Positions 25,261 to 31,894 of a stretch of 41,324 bases of DNA are shown here, piece after piece. A program made the position numbers and the translations under genes. The stretch's first letter is position 1. Every line of letters begins with the position of its first letter. This stretch comes from Chitinophagales bacterium (lineage in GTDB: Bacteria > Bacteroidota > Bacteroidia > Chitinophagales > Chitinophagaceae), in the NCBI GenBank assembly GCA_015654695.1, contig JAATGJ010000072.1, positions 1 through 41,324 of the forward strand, read 5' to 3'. The notes beneath the pieces were generated by a model. It made no database searches and was not told the DNA's origin. It saw only the letters and a program-made list of their open reading frames with translations.

Positions 25261-25857
25261 CTATTCAGCTTTTAATAATTCATCAATGATTGGTTTTGCC
25301 TTTAGGTATGCTTCCGTCTCAGCTTTTTCATCAATCGGGCCTCCAATCCATGCTTCTTTAATTTTACCTTTTTTATCAATTATATAAGTGGTTGGGTAGC
25401 CTGAACCTCCAAACATATCAATAACTGCATCGGCATCAGATAACAGACTAAAATCGAATTTATATTTTGGGAAGAAATCAACATTCAGCCTTTTTAAAGT
25501 TTCATAAGTCATAGCCAGGAATACAACATTTTTATCCCGGTATGCATCAACAAGCTTATTTAAAGCTGGCAATTCGGCAATGCAAGGATGACAATCGATA
25601 AACCAAAGGTTAATGACCAGTATCTTGCCACGTAATTTTTCAGCTTCAATTTTTTGTCCTGAAATAGTTGTGACAGAAAAATCAGGCATTTGTTTTCCAA
25701 TTACACAATCATGCCACTCATTCCAGGGGTTCTTTCCTTGTTTCAAAACAGTATCCATATGCAAAAAATTCTTTTCAGCACATTTGAATAAATCGTTTTG
25801 AGCTGAAGAAACTTTTGTCAATAAAGTAATAAACAACAATACAGAAGCTACTTTCAT
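25261..25857 (-). CDS. Thioredoxin-like (TlpA/ResA-type) exported protein
   Basis: Redox protein of 198 residues with a signal peptide (KVASVLLFITLLTKVSSAQ) and a thioredoxin fold. The active site is Cys89-His-Pro-Cys92 in NLWFIDCHPCIAELP; the cis-proline loop is GYPTTYIIDKKG. An extra Cys26/Cys51 pair lies before the fold. The ATG at 25857 is chosen since the frame start at 25866 would need TTG and shortens the gap to tyrA, which is nine bases. It is an unexpected passenger in an aromatic biosynthesis operon: the other products are cytoplasmic whereas this one should be periplasmic. Confidence 0.85.
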   Translation of the reverse strand: MKVASVLLFITLLTKVSSAQNDLFKCAEKNFLHMDTVLKQGKNPWNEWHDCVIGKQMPDFSVTTISGQKIEAEKLRGKILVINLWFIDCHPCIAELPALNKLVDAYRDKNVVFLAMTYETLKRLNVDFFPKYKFDFSLLSDADAVIDMFGGSGYPTTYIIDKKGKIKEAWIGGPIDEKAETEAYLKAKPIIDELLKAE

Positions 25858-25866
25858 AAGTAACAA

Positions 25867-26715
25867 TTATTTAATTATCCTCCTTATCTTATTCGCATCC
25901 TCAATCAGCTTCATCAAATAGCCACTATCTTCTTTCTCAATACTTTCTTTAAAGCGGGTTAGTTGCGCAATATGCTCCTTTAATACATCCAGTACATTCT
26001 CTTTATTCTGCATAAAGATCGGCACCCACATGGCCGGGTTGCTCTTAGCCAACCGTACTGTACTTTCAAAACCCGCAGAAGCTAATTCAAAAATGGCCTG
26101 CTCTTCTTTTTCTTTTTCCAGCACCGTATTGGCAAGGGCAAACGAAGTGATATGGGAAATATGACTGACGTAGGCTGCATGTAAATCATGTGCTTTCGCT
26201 TCCATTTCCAGCAGGTGCATCCCGATCTTTTTATACATATATCTTACCCACTCCAGCGCATCCGCGTCACTTTCATCCGGGTTACAAATAATAACAGCTT
26301 TGTTCTCATAGGCGCCACGCACCGCTGCCTGCGGACCGCTGTATTCGGTACCCCACATAGGATGCGTGGCTACATATCTCCCCCTTTTGGGATGATTCTT
26401 AATGACATTTACCAATTGAGCTTTGGTAGAGCCAAGATCAACAACGATCTGTTTGTCTATCCTGTCCATTAATGCAGGTAATAGTTCAACCAGTTTATCA
26501 ACCGGTATCGCCAATATGATGACATCCGACGCTTCAATGGCTTCATCCATGTCCATTACCTCATCCACAAGCTCCAGTTCCAATGCTTTTTGTTCATGCT
26601 CCTTACTCATATCCACACCGATCAGCCGCGATGAAATTTTCTTTTCATGCAACTGAATGGCTAATGAACCTCCGATAAGGCCCACTCCTACTATAGCTAT
26701 CTTCTTTCTTTCCAT
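25867..26715 (-). CDS. tyrA: Prephenate dehydrogenase
   Basis: NAD-dependent oxidative decarboxylation of prephenate to 4-hydroxyphenylpyruvate, the tyrosine branch. The Rossmann motif is IAIVGVGLIGGSLA at the N-terminus. VVDLGSTKAQLV, THPMWGTEYSGPQAA and the helical C-terminal half (HAAYVSHISHITSFALA) fit the family. The length is 282 residues, with no ACT or chorismate mutase domain attached. It follows the aminotransferase after 66 bases that contain an AT-rich repeat, and precedes the thioredoxin-like gene by nine bases. Confidence 0.93.
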   Translation of the reverse strand: MERKKIAIVGVGLIGGSLAIQLHEKKISSRLIGVDMSKEHEQKALELELVDEVMDMDEAIEASDVIILAIPVDKLVELLPALMDRIDKQIVVDLGSTKAQLVNVIKNHPKRGRYVATHPMWGTEYSGPQAAVRGAYENKAVIICNPDESDADALEWVRYMYKKIGMHLLEMEAKAHDLHAAYVSHISHITSFALANTVLEKEKEEQAIFELASAGFESTVRLAKSNPAMWVPIFMQNKENVLDVLKEHIAQLTRFKESIEKEDSGYLMKLIEDANKIRRIIK

Positions 26716-26800
26716 TTTAATAATTATGAATTATGAGTTAAGAATTATAAATGACGAATTGATGCTTTCCTTTTTCATTCATCATTCTGCATTCTTAATT
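26716..26800. repeat. AT-rich GAATTATGAGTTAAGAATT-type repeat
   Basis: Imperfect reiteration of GAATTATGA/AGAATTA words. TTAAGAAT at 26738-26745 can pair with ATTCTTAA at 26791-26798. It spans the gap between the aminotransferase and tyrA, and its far end supplies the last codons and stop (IKNAE) of the aminotransferase. Confidence 0.55.
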
Positions 26801-27936
26801 CGCGTGATCGCTTCTTCGAACTTTCCAACAGTTGCACATAAACTCACTCTCACATATTTATTTCCCGCACTCCCAAATATTCCACCAGGGGTAATAAATA
26901 CATTTGAATGATATAATACCTCATCACTCAGCGCATATCCATCTTTATATTTAGCCGGTATCCTTGCCCACACAAACAAGCCCGCCTGTTCCCTGGAAAA
27001 CTTACATTTCAAAAGTTTTAGTAATTCAAATATCTTTTCTCTTCTTTCCCTATATACAGCATTCACTTCATCCTGCCATTCTTTTCCTAAAGACAATGCC
27101 TTAGCCGCTGCCAGTTGCACAGGCAAAAACATACCGCTGTCCATATTACTTTTAAACCGCAGCACTTCTTCTATTCTTTCTTTAGCCCCGCAAAGCATAC
27201 CTATTCTCCAGCCGGCCATATTGTGCGACTTGCTTAATGAATTCAATTCGATCACGCAGTCTTTTGCTCCTTCAGCGCTTAATAAACTCATCGGGTTTTC
27301 ATTCAGGATAAAACTGTAGGGATTATCGTGAATAATAAGGATATTATGTTGCTGCGCAAACGATATTAATTTTTCAAACAACTCTTTTGATGGCAGTTGA
27401 CCCGTTGGCATCTGCGGGTAATTGACGAATAGCAGCTTTACTTTCCGCAGCTTCTTTTCATCCAGTTTATCAAAATCCGGCTCGTAATTATTCTTCTCCT
27501 TCAGTTTGTACTCAACACATTTTCCACCAGCCAGCATTACTGCGCTTCTGTAAGTAGGATAGCCAGGGTTGGGCACTAATACTTCATCACCCTTATTAAG
27601 GTAGGTCATACATATATGCATGATACCTTCTTTACTTCCAATCAGTGGTAATATTTCTGTATCAGGGTTCAGCTCCACTCCATACCATTTCTTATACCAT
27701 TCACTCATCGCTTTTCTTACTACCAGTGATCCTTTGTAAGATTGATAGGCATGAACATCCGGCTTTGCGCTTTCTTCCTGTAATGTTTTGATGACATCCG
27801 GATGCGGTGGCAGGTCAGGACTGCCGATACCAAGATTAATGACCTGTTTGCCCTGTTTGTTCAATTCATCTATCTCCCGCAATTTTTGCGAGAAATAATA
27901 TTCACCAATTCCTTCTAATCGTTTTGCTACTTCCAT
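26782..27936 (-). CDS. PLP-dependent aminotransferase, class I/II (aromatic?)
   Basis: Fold-type I aminotransferase of 384 residues. Visible landmarks: NLGIGSPDLPPHP, PNPGYPTYRSAV, NYPQMPTGQ (the usual NYPNNPTG varied), IIHDNPYSF (Asp204 contacts the pyridine nitrogen), the PLP lysine Lys236 in NSLSKSHNMAGWR, and a C-terminal arginine in KYVRVSLC. Between pheA and tyrA it most likely carries out the last step to phenylalanine and tyrosine (or makes glutamate-linked aromatic transfer); general sequence resemblance also extends to aspartate and LL-diaminopimelate aminotransferases, so substrate is an inference from context. The start overlaps the pheA stop by ten bases. Confidence 0.85.
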   Translation of the reverse strand: MEVAKRLEGIGEYYFSQKLREIDELNKQGKQVINLGIGSPDLPPHPDVIKTLQEESAKPDVHAYQSYKGSLVVRKAMSEWYKKWYGVELNPDTEILPLIGSKEGIMHICMTYLNKGDEVLVPNPGYPTYRSAVMLAGGKCVEYKLKEKNNYEPDFDKLDEKKLRKVKLLFVNYPQMPTGQLPSKELFEKLISFAQQHNILIIHDNPYSFILNENPMSLLSAEGAKDCVIELNSLSKSHNMAGWRIGMLCGAKERIEEVLRFKSNMDSGMFLPVQLAAAKALSLGKEWQDEVNAVYRERREKIFELLKLLKCKFSREQAGLFVWARIPAKYKDGYALSDEVLYHSNVFITPGGIFGSAGNKYVRVSLCATVGKFEEAITRIKNAE

Positions 27937-28847
27937 AATCCTCTTTTATAAACTCCATAAATTTTTATTCCGGCTGTCAATGGTTCTATCGTTTCCATCA
28001 CTTTGTTAAACTGTTCCGCCGAATCAAATTCCATATCAACATGAAAACTATATTTGAAATCACTGCCCGGTATCGGGAAACTTTGCAGCTTGCTTAAATT
28101 GATACCTCCGTCAGCGATCGTCATCAGCACTTTCGCCAGGCTTCCCTTTGAATGATCTGTATGAAAATTAACTGAGGCCTTATCGGCGTTGTCCACTTTT
28201 GCCGCAGTTTCTTCCCGTTGCAATACTAAAAACCGGGTGTAATTATTTTTCAGGGTATGAATGTTCGGGGCTATTATATCCAGGTCATATAACTCGGCAG
28301 CCAGTTTGCTGGCGATGGCCGCTATATGTTTGCTTTTATGCTGGTGAATATGCTTGGCGCTTAAAGCTGTATCATCCGTTTCCACCAGTTTCCATTTATA
28401 CTTGTCAAGAAAACCATAGCACTGTTGCAATGCCATCGTATGGGAATGTACTTCCCGTATATCCCCCAGTTTAACACCGGGATTGACCAACAGGTTCTGC
28501 CTTATTTGTAAATAGATCTCTCCGACAATTTGCAGGTTTGATTTTTGCAGTAAATTATAATTAGCCAAAATGCTCCCTGCAATAGAATTCTCAATAGCCA
28601 TTACACCGCCGTCACTTTCCTTTTTATTCGCAGCTACCCTGACTACATCCCTGAAGGTATCGCAGGCAATCACCTGTGTTTCTTTTCCATAAAATAATTG
28701 TGCAGCCACCTGGTGAAAGCTGCCCTCGTAACCCTGTATAGAAATTCGTTTCGTCAAGGCCCCCTTGCGACCTCCCTCTAAGGGGGAGGTCATCAACGCA
28801 CTAACCTCGCTTTTCAACGATTCTACTTGTTTTGATGATTCTTTCAT
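27927..28847 (-). CDS. pheA: Prephenate dehydratase with repeat-encoded N-terminal insertion
   Basis: Converts prephenate to phenylpyruvate. The catalytic domain begins ISIQGYEGSFHQVAA (residue 35 on) and includes VMAIENSIAGSILANY, HSHTMALQQC and the NNYTRFLVL segment with the conserved Thr-Arg-Phe. A C-terminal ACT domain follows (KGSLAKVLMTIADGGINLSKLQSFPI), normally the phenylalanine-binding regulatory site. No chorismate mutase domain is attached, in line with its presence on the DAHP synthase. Residues about 17-32 (MTSPLEGGRKGALTKR) are encoded by a palindromic repeat. ATG 28847 is preferred; a TTG start at 28886 would run through AT-rich leader. It is the first structural gene after the Phe/Tyr leader. 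Confidence 0.93.
   Translation of the reverse strand: MKESSKQVESLKSEVSALMTSPLEGGRKGALTKRISIQGYEGSFHQVAAQLFYGKETQVIACDTFRDVVRVAANKKESDGGVMAIENSIAGSILANYNLLQKSNLQIVGEIYLQIRQNLLVNPGVKLGDIREVHSHTMALQQCYGFLDKYKWKLVETDDTALSAKHIHQHKSKHIAAIASKLAAELYDLDIIAPNIHTLKNNYTRFLVLQREETAAKVDNADKASVNFHTDHSKGSLAKVLMTIADGGINLSKLQSFPIPGSDFKYSFHVDMEFDSAEQFNKVMETIEPLTAGIKIYGVYKRGLWK
28757..28792. repeat. Palindromic repeat (type B/C) within pheA
   Basis: Arms GACCTCCC (28769-28776) and GGGAGGTC (28784-28791) around a seven-base loop, with a GGCCCCCTTGC edge. It is translated in frame as SPLEGGRKG near the N-terminus of prephenate dehydratase. It resembles the type B repeat in aroA (SPFGGDLEG). Confidence 0.7.
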
Positions 28848-28900
28848 AACATTTTTTACTCTATAAAATCTTAAATCAGTTTTCAAAATTTGGGCTCTGA

Positions 28901-28935
28901 AGCCCCTCCTTCGGAGGGGTTTGGGGAGGCCCAGT
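28901..28935. repeat. Palindromic repeat (type D) in the pheA leader
   Basis: CCCCTCC-TTC-GGAGGGG (28903-28919) followed by TTTGGGGAGGCCC. It lies between the attenuator hairpin and pheA, so it is part of the operon mRNA but not of a gene. It is the intergenic member of the repeat set seen inside aroC, aroA and pheA. Confidence 0.7.
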
Positions 28936-28941
28936 AAACAG

Positions 28942-28967
28942 GAATCCCGGCCTTTTGGCCGGGATTC
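28942..28967 (-). terminator. Attenuator/terminator hairpin before pheA
   Basis: Perfect 11-base stem GAATCCCGGCC/GGCCGGGATTC with a four-base loop. It follows the Phe/Tyr-rich leader peptide. On the minus strand no long U-run follows (CTGTTTACTGG), so termination strength is uncertain. An upstream segment GCCGGGA (29020-29014) is complementary to TCCCGGC in the 5' arm (28964-28958) and could act as antiterminator. It also could end transcripts of the upstream helicase gene. Confidence 0.75.
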
Positions 28968-28989
28968 TTTATGTTGATTTTCGTTCTTA

Positions 28990-29079
28990 TTAATTTGATT
29001 TCAACAAAAGCATTCCCGGCTTCATTCTAAAATAAAAGAAGTAAAAATAAAAACGGGTAAATGTTGCTGCGATTGTCAT
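28990..29079 (-). CDS. Phe/Tyr-rich attenuation leader peptide
   Basis: A 29-residue open frame, MTIAATFTRFYFYFFYFRMK and nine more residues, with nine aromatic residues among positions 7-17 (eight in a row at 10-17). It lies directly before a strong hairpin and the pheA-to-aroC operon. Nothing about it looks like a functional protein. The composition and placement fit a leader peptide whose translation senses charged tRNA-Phe and tRNA-Tyr: stalling over the aromatic codons would leave the downstream GCCGGGA free to pair with the terminator arm. The frame starts only a few bases after a TATATTTG promoter box, so the mRNA may be almost leaderless. Mechanism is inferred; the peptide itself is read directly. 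Confidence 0.82.
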   Translation of the reverse strand: MTIAATFTRFYFYFFYFRMKPGMLLLKSN

Positions 29080-29086
29080 TGAGTAA

Positions 29087-29114
29087 CAAATATAACTTTC
29101 CGTAGTATTCCAAA
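29087..29114 (-). promoter_or_regulatory. Promoter of the aromatic operon leader
   Basis: On the minus strand TTTG (29114-29111) and TATATTTG (29094-29087) are separated by 16 bases, a fair match to the Bacteroidota -33/-7 pattern TTTG and TAnnTTTG. Transcription would start near 29080, right at the leader peptide ATG. It is squeezed into the 54 bases after the helicase stop. Confidence 0.6.
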
Positions 29115-29133
29115 CAATTTTTTCTTTTGACTA

Positions 29134-30807
29134 TTATCTGCCACCGCCTGTATTAGCATCATTCATCCTTATTTTTCTGCCCCGGTAATTTTTTCCATCC
29201 ATCGCTTTGATCATTTTCTTACCTGCTGTCGGTTCAATTTCGATCCAGCTTGTCATTTCCTTCATATCAATACGGCCAAGCACTTCTTTCTTCAAATCAC
29301 TCATATCCAGGATAAACTGCAGGAAACTTGCCTTATAAAATCCATCCTTGGTTCCAAGATTTACAAACAAGCGTTGGTAGTTACCGTTGCCACCAAAACT
29401 TCTTCCCTTTGTATCACGGTCGCGGGATGAAGACCTCTCCGGCCTGTCTGTTACGCGACGTTCTGTTCTCCTGTCATCAGCACGCATATTAAGATCGGCT
29501 GCATTCTCATAATATTTAAGAAAACGGTCAAACTCCAATGCCGCCACTCTTTGCAGGATCTCTTCTTTTTCTATCGTTCCGAATTTTTCTTTTAACAGGG
29601 GTATATACGTTTCATATTCACCATGACTGATATCGGCCTGCAGCATTTTGTCAATAAAATGAAAAAACTGTTTACGGCAAACATCTTTACCACTTGGCAC
29701 ATCCATTTTATGCACACGGGTATTCACTAACCTTTCTATTTGCCTGAGGCGATAAACTTCTTTGGGTGTTACAATAGAAACAGAAATGCCGCTTTTTCCC
29801 GCCCTGCCTGTACGGCCGCTCCGGTGTGTATATACTTCCACATCATCAGGCAGTTCATAGTTAATAACATGAGTAATACCTGTTACATCTATACCGCGGG
29901 CGGCTACATCAGTAGCAATCAATAACTGGATGCTTTTATCACGGAAAAGCCCCATCACTTTATCCCGTTGCTGCTGCGTCAGGTCGCCATGTATAGCATC
30001 TATATCATAACCTTCTCTTGTCAGTCGTTCAGCGATATCCTGCGTATCGGCTTTGGTGCGGGCAAACACAATACCGTAAATACCGGGGTTAAAATCAATG
30101 ATACGTTTTAATACTTCGTAACGATTGTGATGCTGTGTAGCATAATACTGGTGATCAATGTTAGCAGCCCCTGCATTGGTTTTTCCAATAGTAATTTCAA
30201 AAGGCTGGCTCATGTATTTTTTACTCACCTGTCTTATTTCCGCCGGCATCGTAGCGCTGAACAGCCATATACTCTGGCGGTTGGGCGTATTTTTTAAAAT
30301 GAATTCGATATCATCTTTAAAACCCATATTCAGCATTTCATCCGCTTCATCCAGTACCACGTAGTTGATCTTTTCAAGGTTGATCGCTTTTCTCTCAATA
30401 AGATCAATTAATCGTCCGGGGGTGGCCACTACGATCTGGGTTCCTCTTTTCAGGTCCCTTATCTGCATGGTAATGGATGTGCCGCCATATACAGCGGTCA
30501 CGGAAATAATAGCTGAACCTTTTTTAAAACTTCCAAGGTCATTGGCTATCTGCAAACAAAGTTCCCGTGTAGGGCAGATGATCAACGCCTGCGGGAACCG
30601 GTCTTCTTTATTGATGAGTTGTAATAATGGTAAACCAAACGCTGCTGTTTTACCTGTACCTGTTTGTGCCAGGCCGATAAAGTCTTTTGTACCCTGTAAT
30701 AAAACAGGTATAGCTTTTTCCTGAATGGGAGTGGGTTGTGTAAAACCCAATGCGCTAATGGAACGGAGTAACCCCTCCTCTACGCCTAACGATTCAAATG
30801 TGGTCAC
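29134..30807 (-). CDS. DEAD-box RNA helicase (DeaD/CsdA type) with DbpA-like domain
   Basis: ATP-dependent RNA helicase of 557 residues, acting in ribosome assembly or mRNA unwinding. All core motifs are visible: the Q motif (FTQPTPIQ), AQTGTGKT (47-54), PTREL, TPGR, DEAD (153-156), SATMP, RGIDVTG and HRSGRTGRAG. The C-terminal about 80 residues (RLFVNLGTKDGFYKASFLQF to KIRMNDANTGGGR) form a DbpA-type RNA-binding domain, preceded by an Arg-rich linker (about 445-475). It precedes the aromatic operon on the same strand but is separated by a promoter and hairpin, so it is probably an independent unit. Confidence 0.94.
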   Translation of the reverse strand: MTTFESLGVEEGLLRSISALGFTQPTPIQEKAIPVLLQGTKDFIGLAQTGTGKTAAFGLPLLQLINKEDRFPQALIICPTRELCLQIANDLGSFKKGSAIISVTAVYGGTSITMQIRDLKRGTQIVVATPGRLIDLIERKAINLEKINYVVLDEADEMLNMGFKDDIEFILKNTPNRQSIWLFSATMPAEIRQVSKKYMSQPFEITIGKTNAGAANIDHQYYATQHHNRYEVLKRIIDFNPGIYGIVFARTKADTQDIAERLTREGYDIDAIHGDLTQQQRDKVMGLFRDKSIQLLIATDVAARGIDVTGITHVINYELPDDVEVYTHRSGRTGRAGKSGISVSIVTPKEVYRLRQIERLVNTRVHKMDVPSGKDVCRKQFFHFIDKMLQADISHGEYETYIPLLKEKFGTIEKEEILQRVAALEFDRFLKYYENAADLNMRADDRRTERRVTDRPERSSSRDRDTKGRSFGGNGNYQRLFVNLGTKDGFYKASFLQFILDMSDLKKEVLGRIDMKEMTSWIEIEPTAGKKMIKAMDGKNYRGRKIRMNDANTGGGR

Positions 30808-30844
30808 TGAATAATATATTTAATTTATTTCGAAGATGCGGCGG

Positions 30845-30852
30845 CAAAGGTA
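30845..30852 (-). promoter_or_regulatory. -7 box for the helicase gene
   Basis: TACCTTTG on the minus strand matches TAnnTTTG exactly and lies about 38 bases before the ATG. No obvious -33 element. Confidence 0.5.
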
Positions 30853-30930
30853 ACTGATTTAAACTGAGTAAAACTACCTGTAAACCAATACTGCCCGGGG
30901 AGCAGAGCAGAACGGGAATTAATCACTGGT

Positions 30931-30961
30931 AAAAAAAAGCCACTCCGAAAACCGGAGTGGC
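30931..30961 (-). terminator. Intrinsic terminator after the small lipoprotein gene
   Basis: Nine-base stem GCCACTCCG/CGGAGTGGC (30939-30961), five-base loop, followed on the minus strand by eight T residues. A textbook terminator 34 bases after the lipoprotein stop; it also isolates the helicase gene. Confidence 0.9.
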
Positions 30962-30994
30962 CCCTAACGATTGCTTGCCAATATAAAACTCTTA

Positions 30995-31180
30995 TTATTT
31001 AGCAGGAGTATCAACCTTTACTGCAGGAGTATCAACTTTAACTGCAGGAGTGTCAACTGTTACTGCAGGAGTATCAATCTTTACCGCAGGAGTATCAGTT
31101 GTTTCTTTGTTTTCTGCTTCGTTGTTACAAGCTACAAAACCAAGGCTAGCTACTGCCAATACGATGAAAAGCTTTTTCAT
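30995..31180 (-). CDS. Small repeat-containing lipoprotein
   Basis: Protein of 61 residues: signal peptide KKLFIVLAVASLGFVA, lipobox ending in Cys18, a short acidic linker (NNEAENKETT) and then tandem heptapeptides of the form DTPAVKV/DTPAVTV, ending DTPAK. After lipidation only about 44 residues remain, mostly repeat, so it is likely a flexible, Pro-rich surface or periplasmic tether. No family assigned. It has its own strong terminator. The number of repeats may vary between strains because they are encoded by near-identical 21-base units. Confidence 0.75.
   Translation of the reverse strand: MKKLFIVLAVASLGFVACNNEAENKETTDTPAVKIDTPAVTVDTPAVKVDTPAVKVDTPAK
31002..31100. repeat. 21-bp tandem repeat inside the small lipoprotein gene
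   Basis: Units starting GCAGGAGTATCAA at 31002, 31023, 31044, 31065 and 31086, an exact 21-base period with a few substitutions; the last unit is partial. It encodes the heptapeptide repeat. Being a multiple of three, copy number change would lengthen or shorten the protein without frameshift. Confidence 0.9.
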
Positions 31181-31321
31181 TTGTTGTGAATTTTTGAGTT
31201 TTTATGAAATATTTCGTTGTTTATACCGGAAACTGGAAAAGGTAACCCGGAATCCTAAACTTTTTTTTTCAGGCTGCTATAGGGTTACTATTTTTAAAAA
31301 AATGTATTAAATACGGGAATA

Positions 31322-31894
31322 GTGAAACAAGAAGGCAACGAACAAGCTTTGCTCCGGGGACTGGCACGAAACGACAGAAAGGCTGTTGAAATGATCTATA
31401 AGGAGAACTACAACATGGTTCTGAGCCTGGTAATCAACAACAACGGGTCTGCAGATGACGCAAAGGACATATTCCAGGAGGCAATGATAGTTCTTTATGA
31501 AAAGGCAAAATCGGGCACATTCGAGCTGAACTGCCTGATCAAAACCTATGTTTATTCTGTAAGCAGGAGGCTATGGCTCAAAAAACTACAGCAGGCCAAT
31601 CGTTTTTCCGAAGTAGGAGATATAGAGTCCGTGGTGCCGGTGGAAGACGATATGGAAGACCATGCGAAAAAGAACTCGGAGTTCGAGATGATGGATAAAG
31701 CGATAAACAACCTTGGTGAACCCTGTAAAAGTTTGCTGGAAGCTTTTTACCTGCAAAAAAAGAATATGCAGGAAATAGCGGTTGATTTTGGATACACTAA
31801 TGCGGAAAATGCCAAGACCCAGAAATATAAATGCCTGATGAGATTAAAGAAAATATTTTTTACACACTATAAAAACGGAAACGGTGATGAATGA
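31322..31894 (+). CDS. ECF-type RNA polymerase sigma factor
   Basis: Sigma-70 family factor of 190 residues. Region 2 is seen in AVEMIYKENYNMVLSLVINN, with DDAKDIFQEAMIVLYEK typical of ECF factors (core binding and -10 recognition). Region 4 (INNLGEPCKSLLEAFYLQKK, MQEIAVDFGYTNAENAKTQKYKC) is the -35-binding helix-turn-helix. It starts with GTG at 31322, no closer ATG being available. The next gene overlaps its last eight bases and encodes a membrane protein with an anti-sigma-like N-terminus, so they are surely translated together and probably form a signalling pair. Confidence 0.88.
   Translation: MKQEGNEQALLRGLARNDRKAVEMIYKENYNMVLSLVINNNGSADDAKDIFQEAMIVLYEKAKSGTFELNCLIKTYVYSVSRRLWLKKLQQANRFSEVGDIESVVPVEDDMEDHAKKNSEFEMMDKAINNLGEPCKSLLEAFYLQKKNMQEIAVDFGYTNAENAKTQKYKCLMRLKKIFFTHYKNGNGDE

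Noticed and set aside
31002-31100. CRISPR or VNTR outside coding sequence
   Set aside because: The 21-base units are contiguous without spacers and encode the heptapeptides of the lipoprotein.
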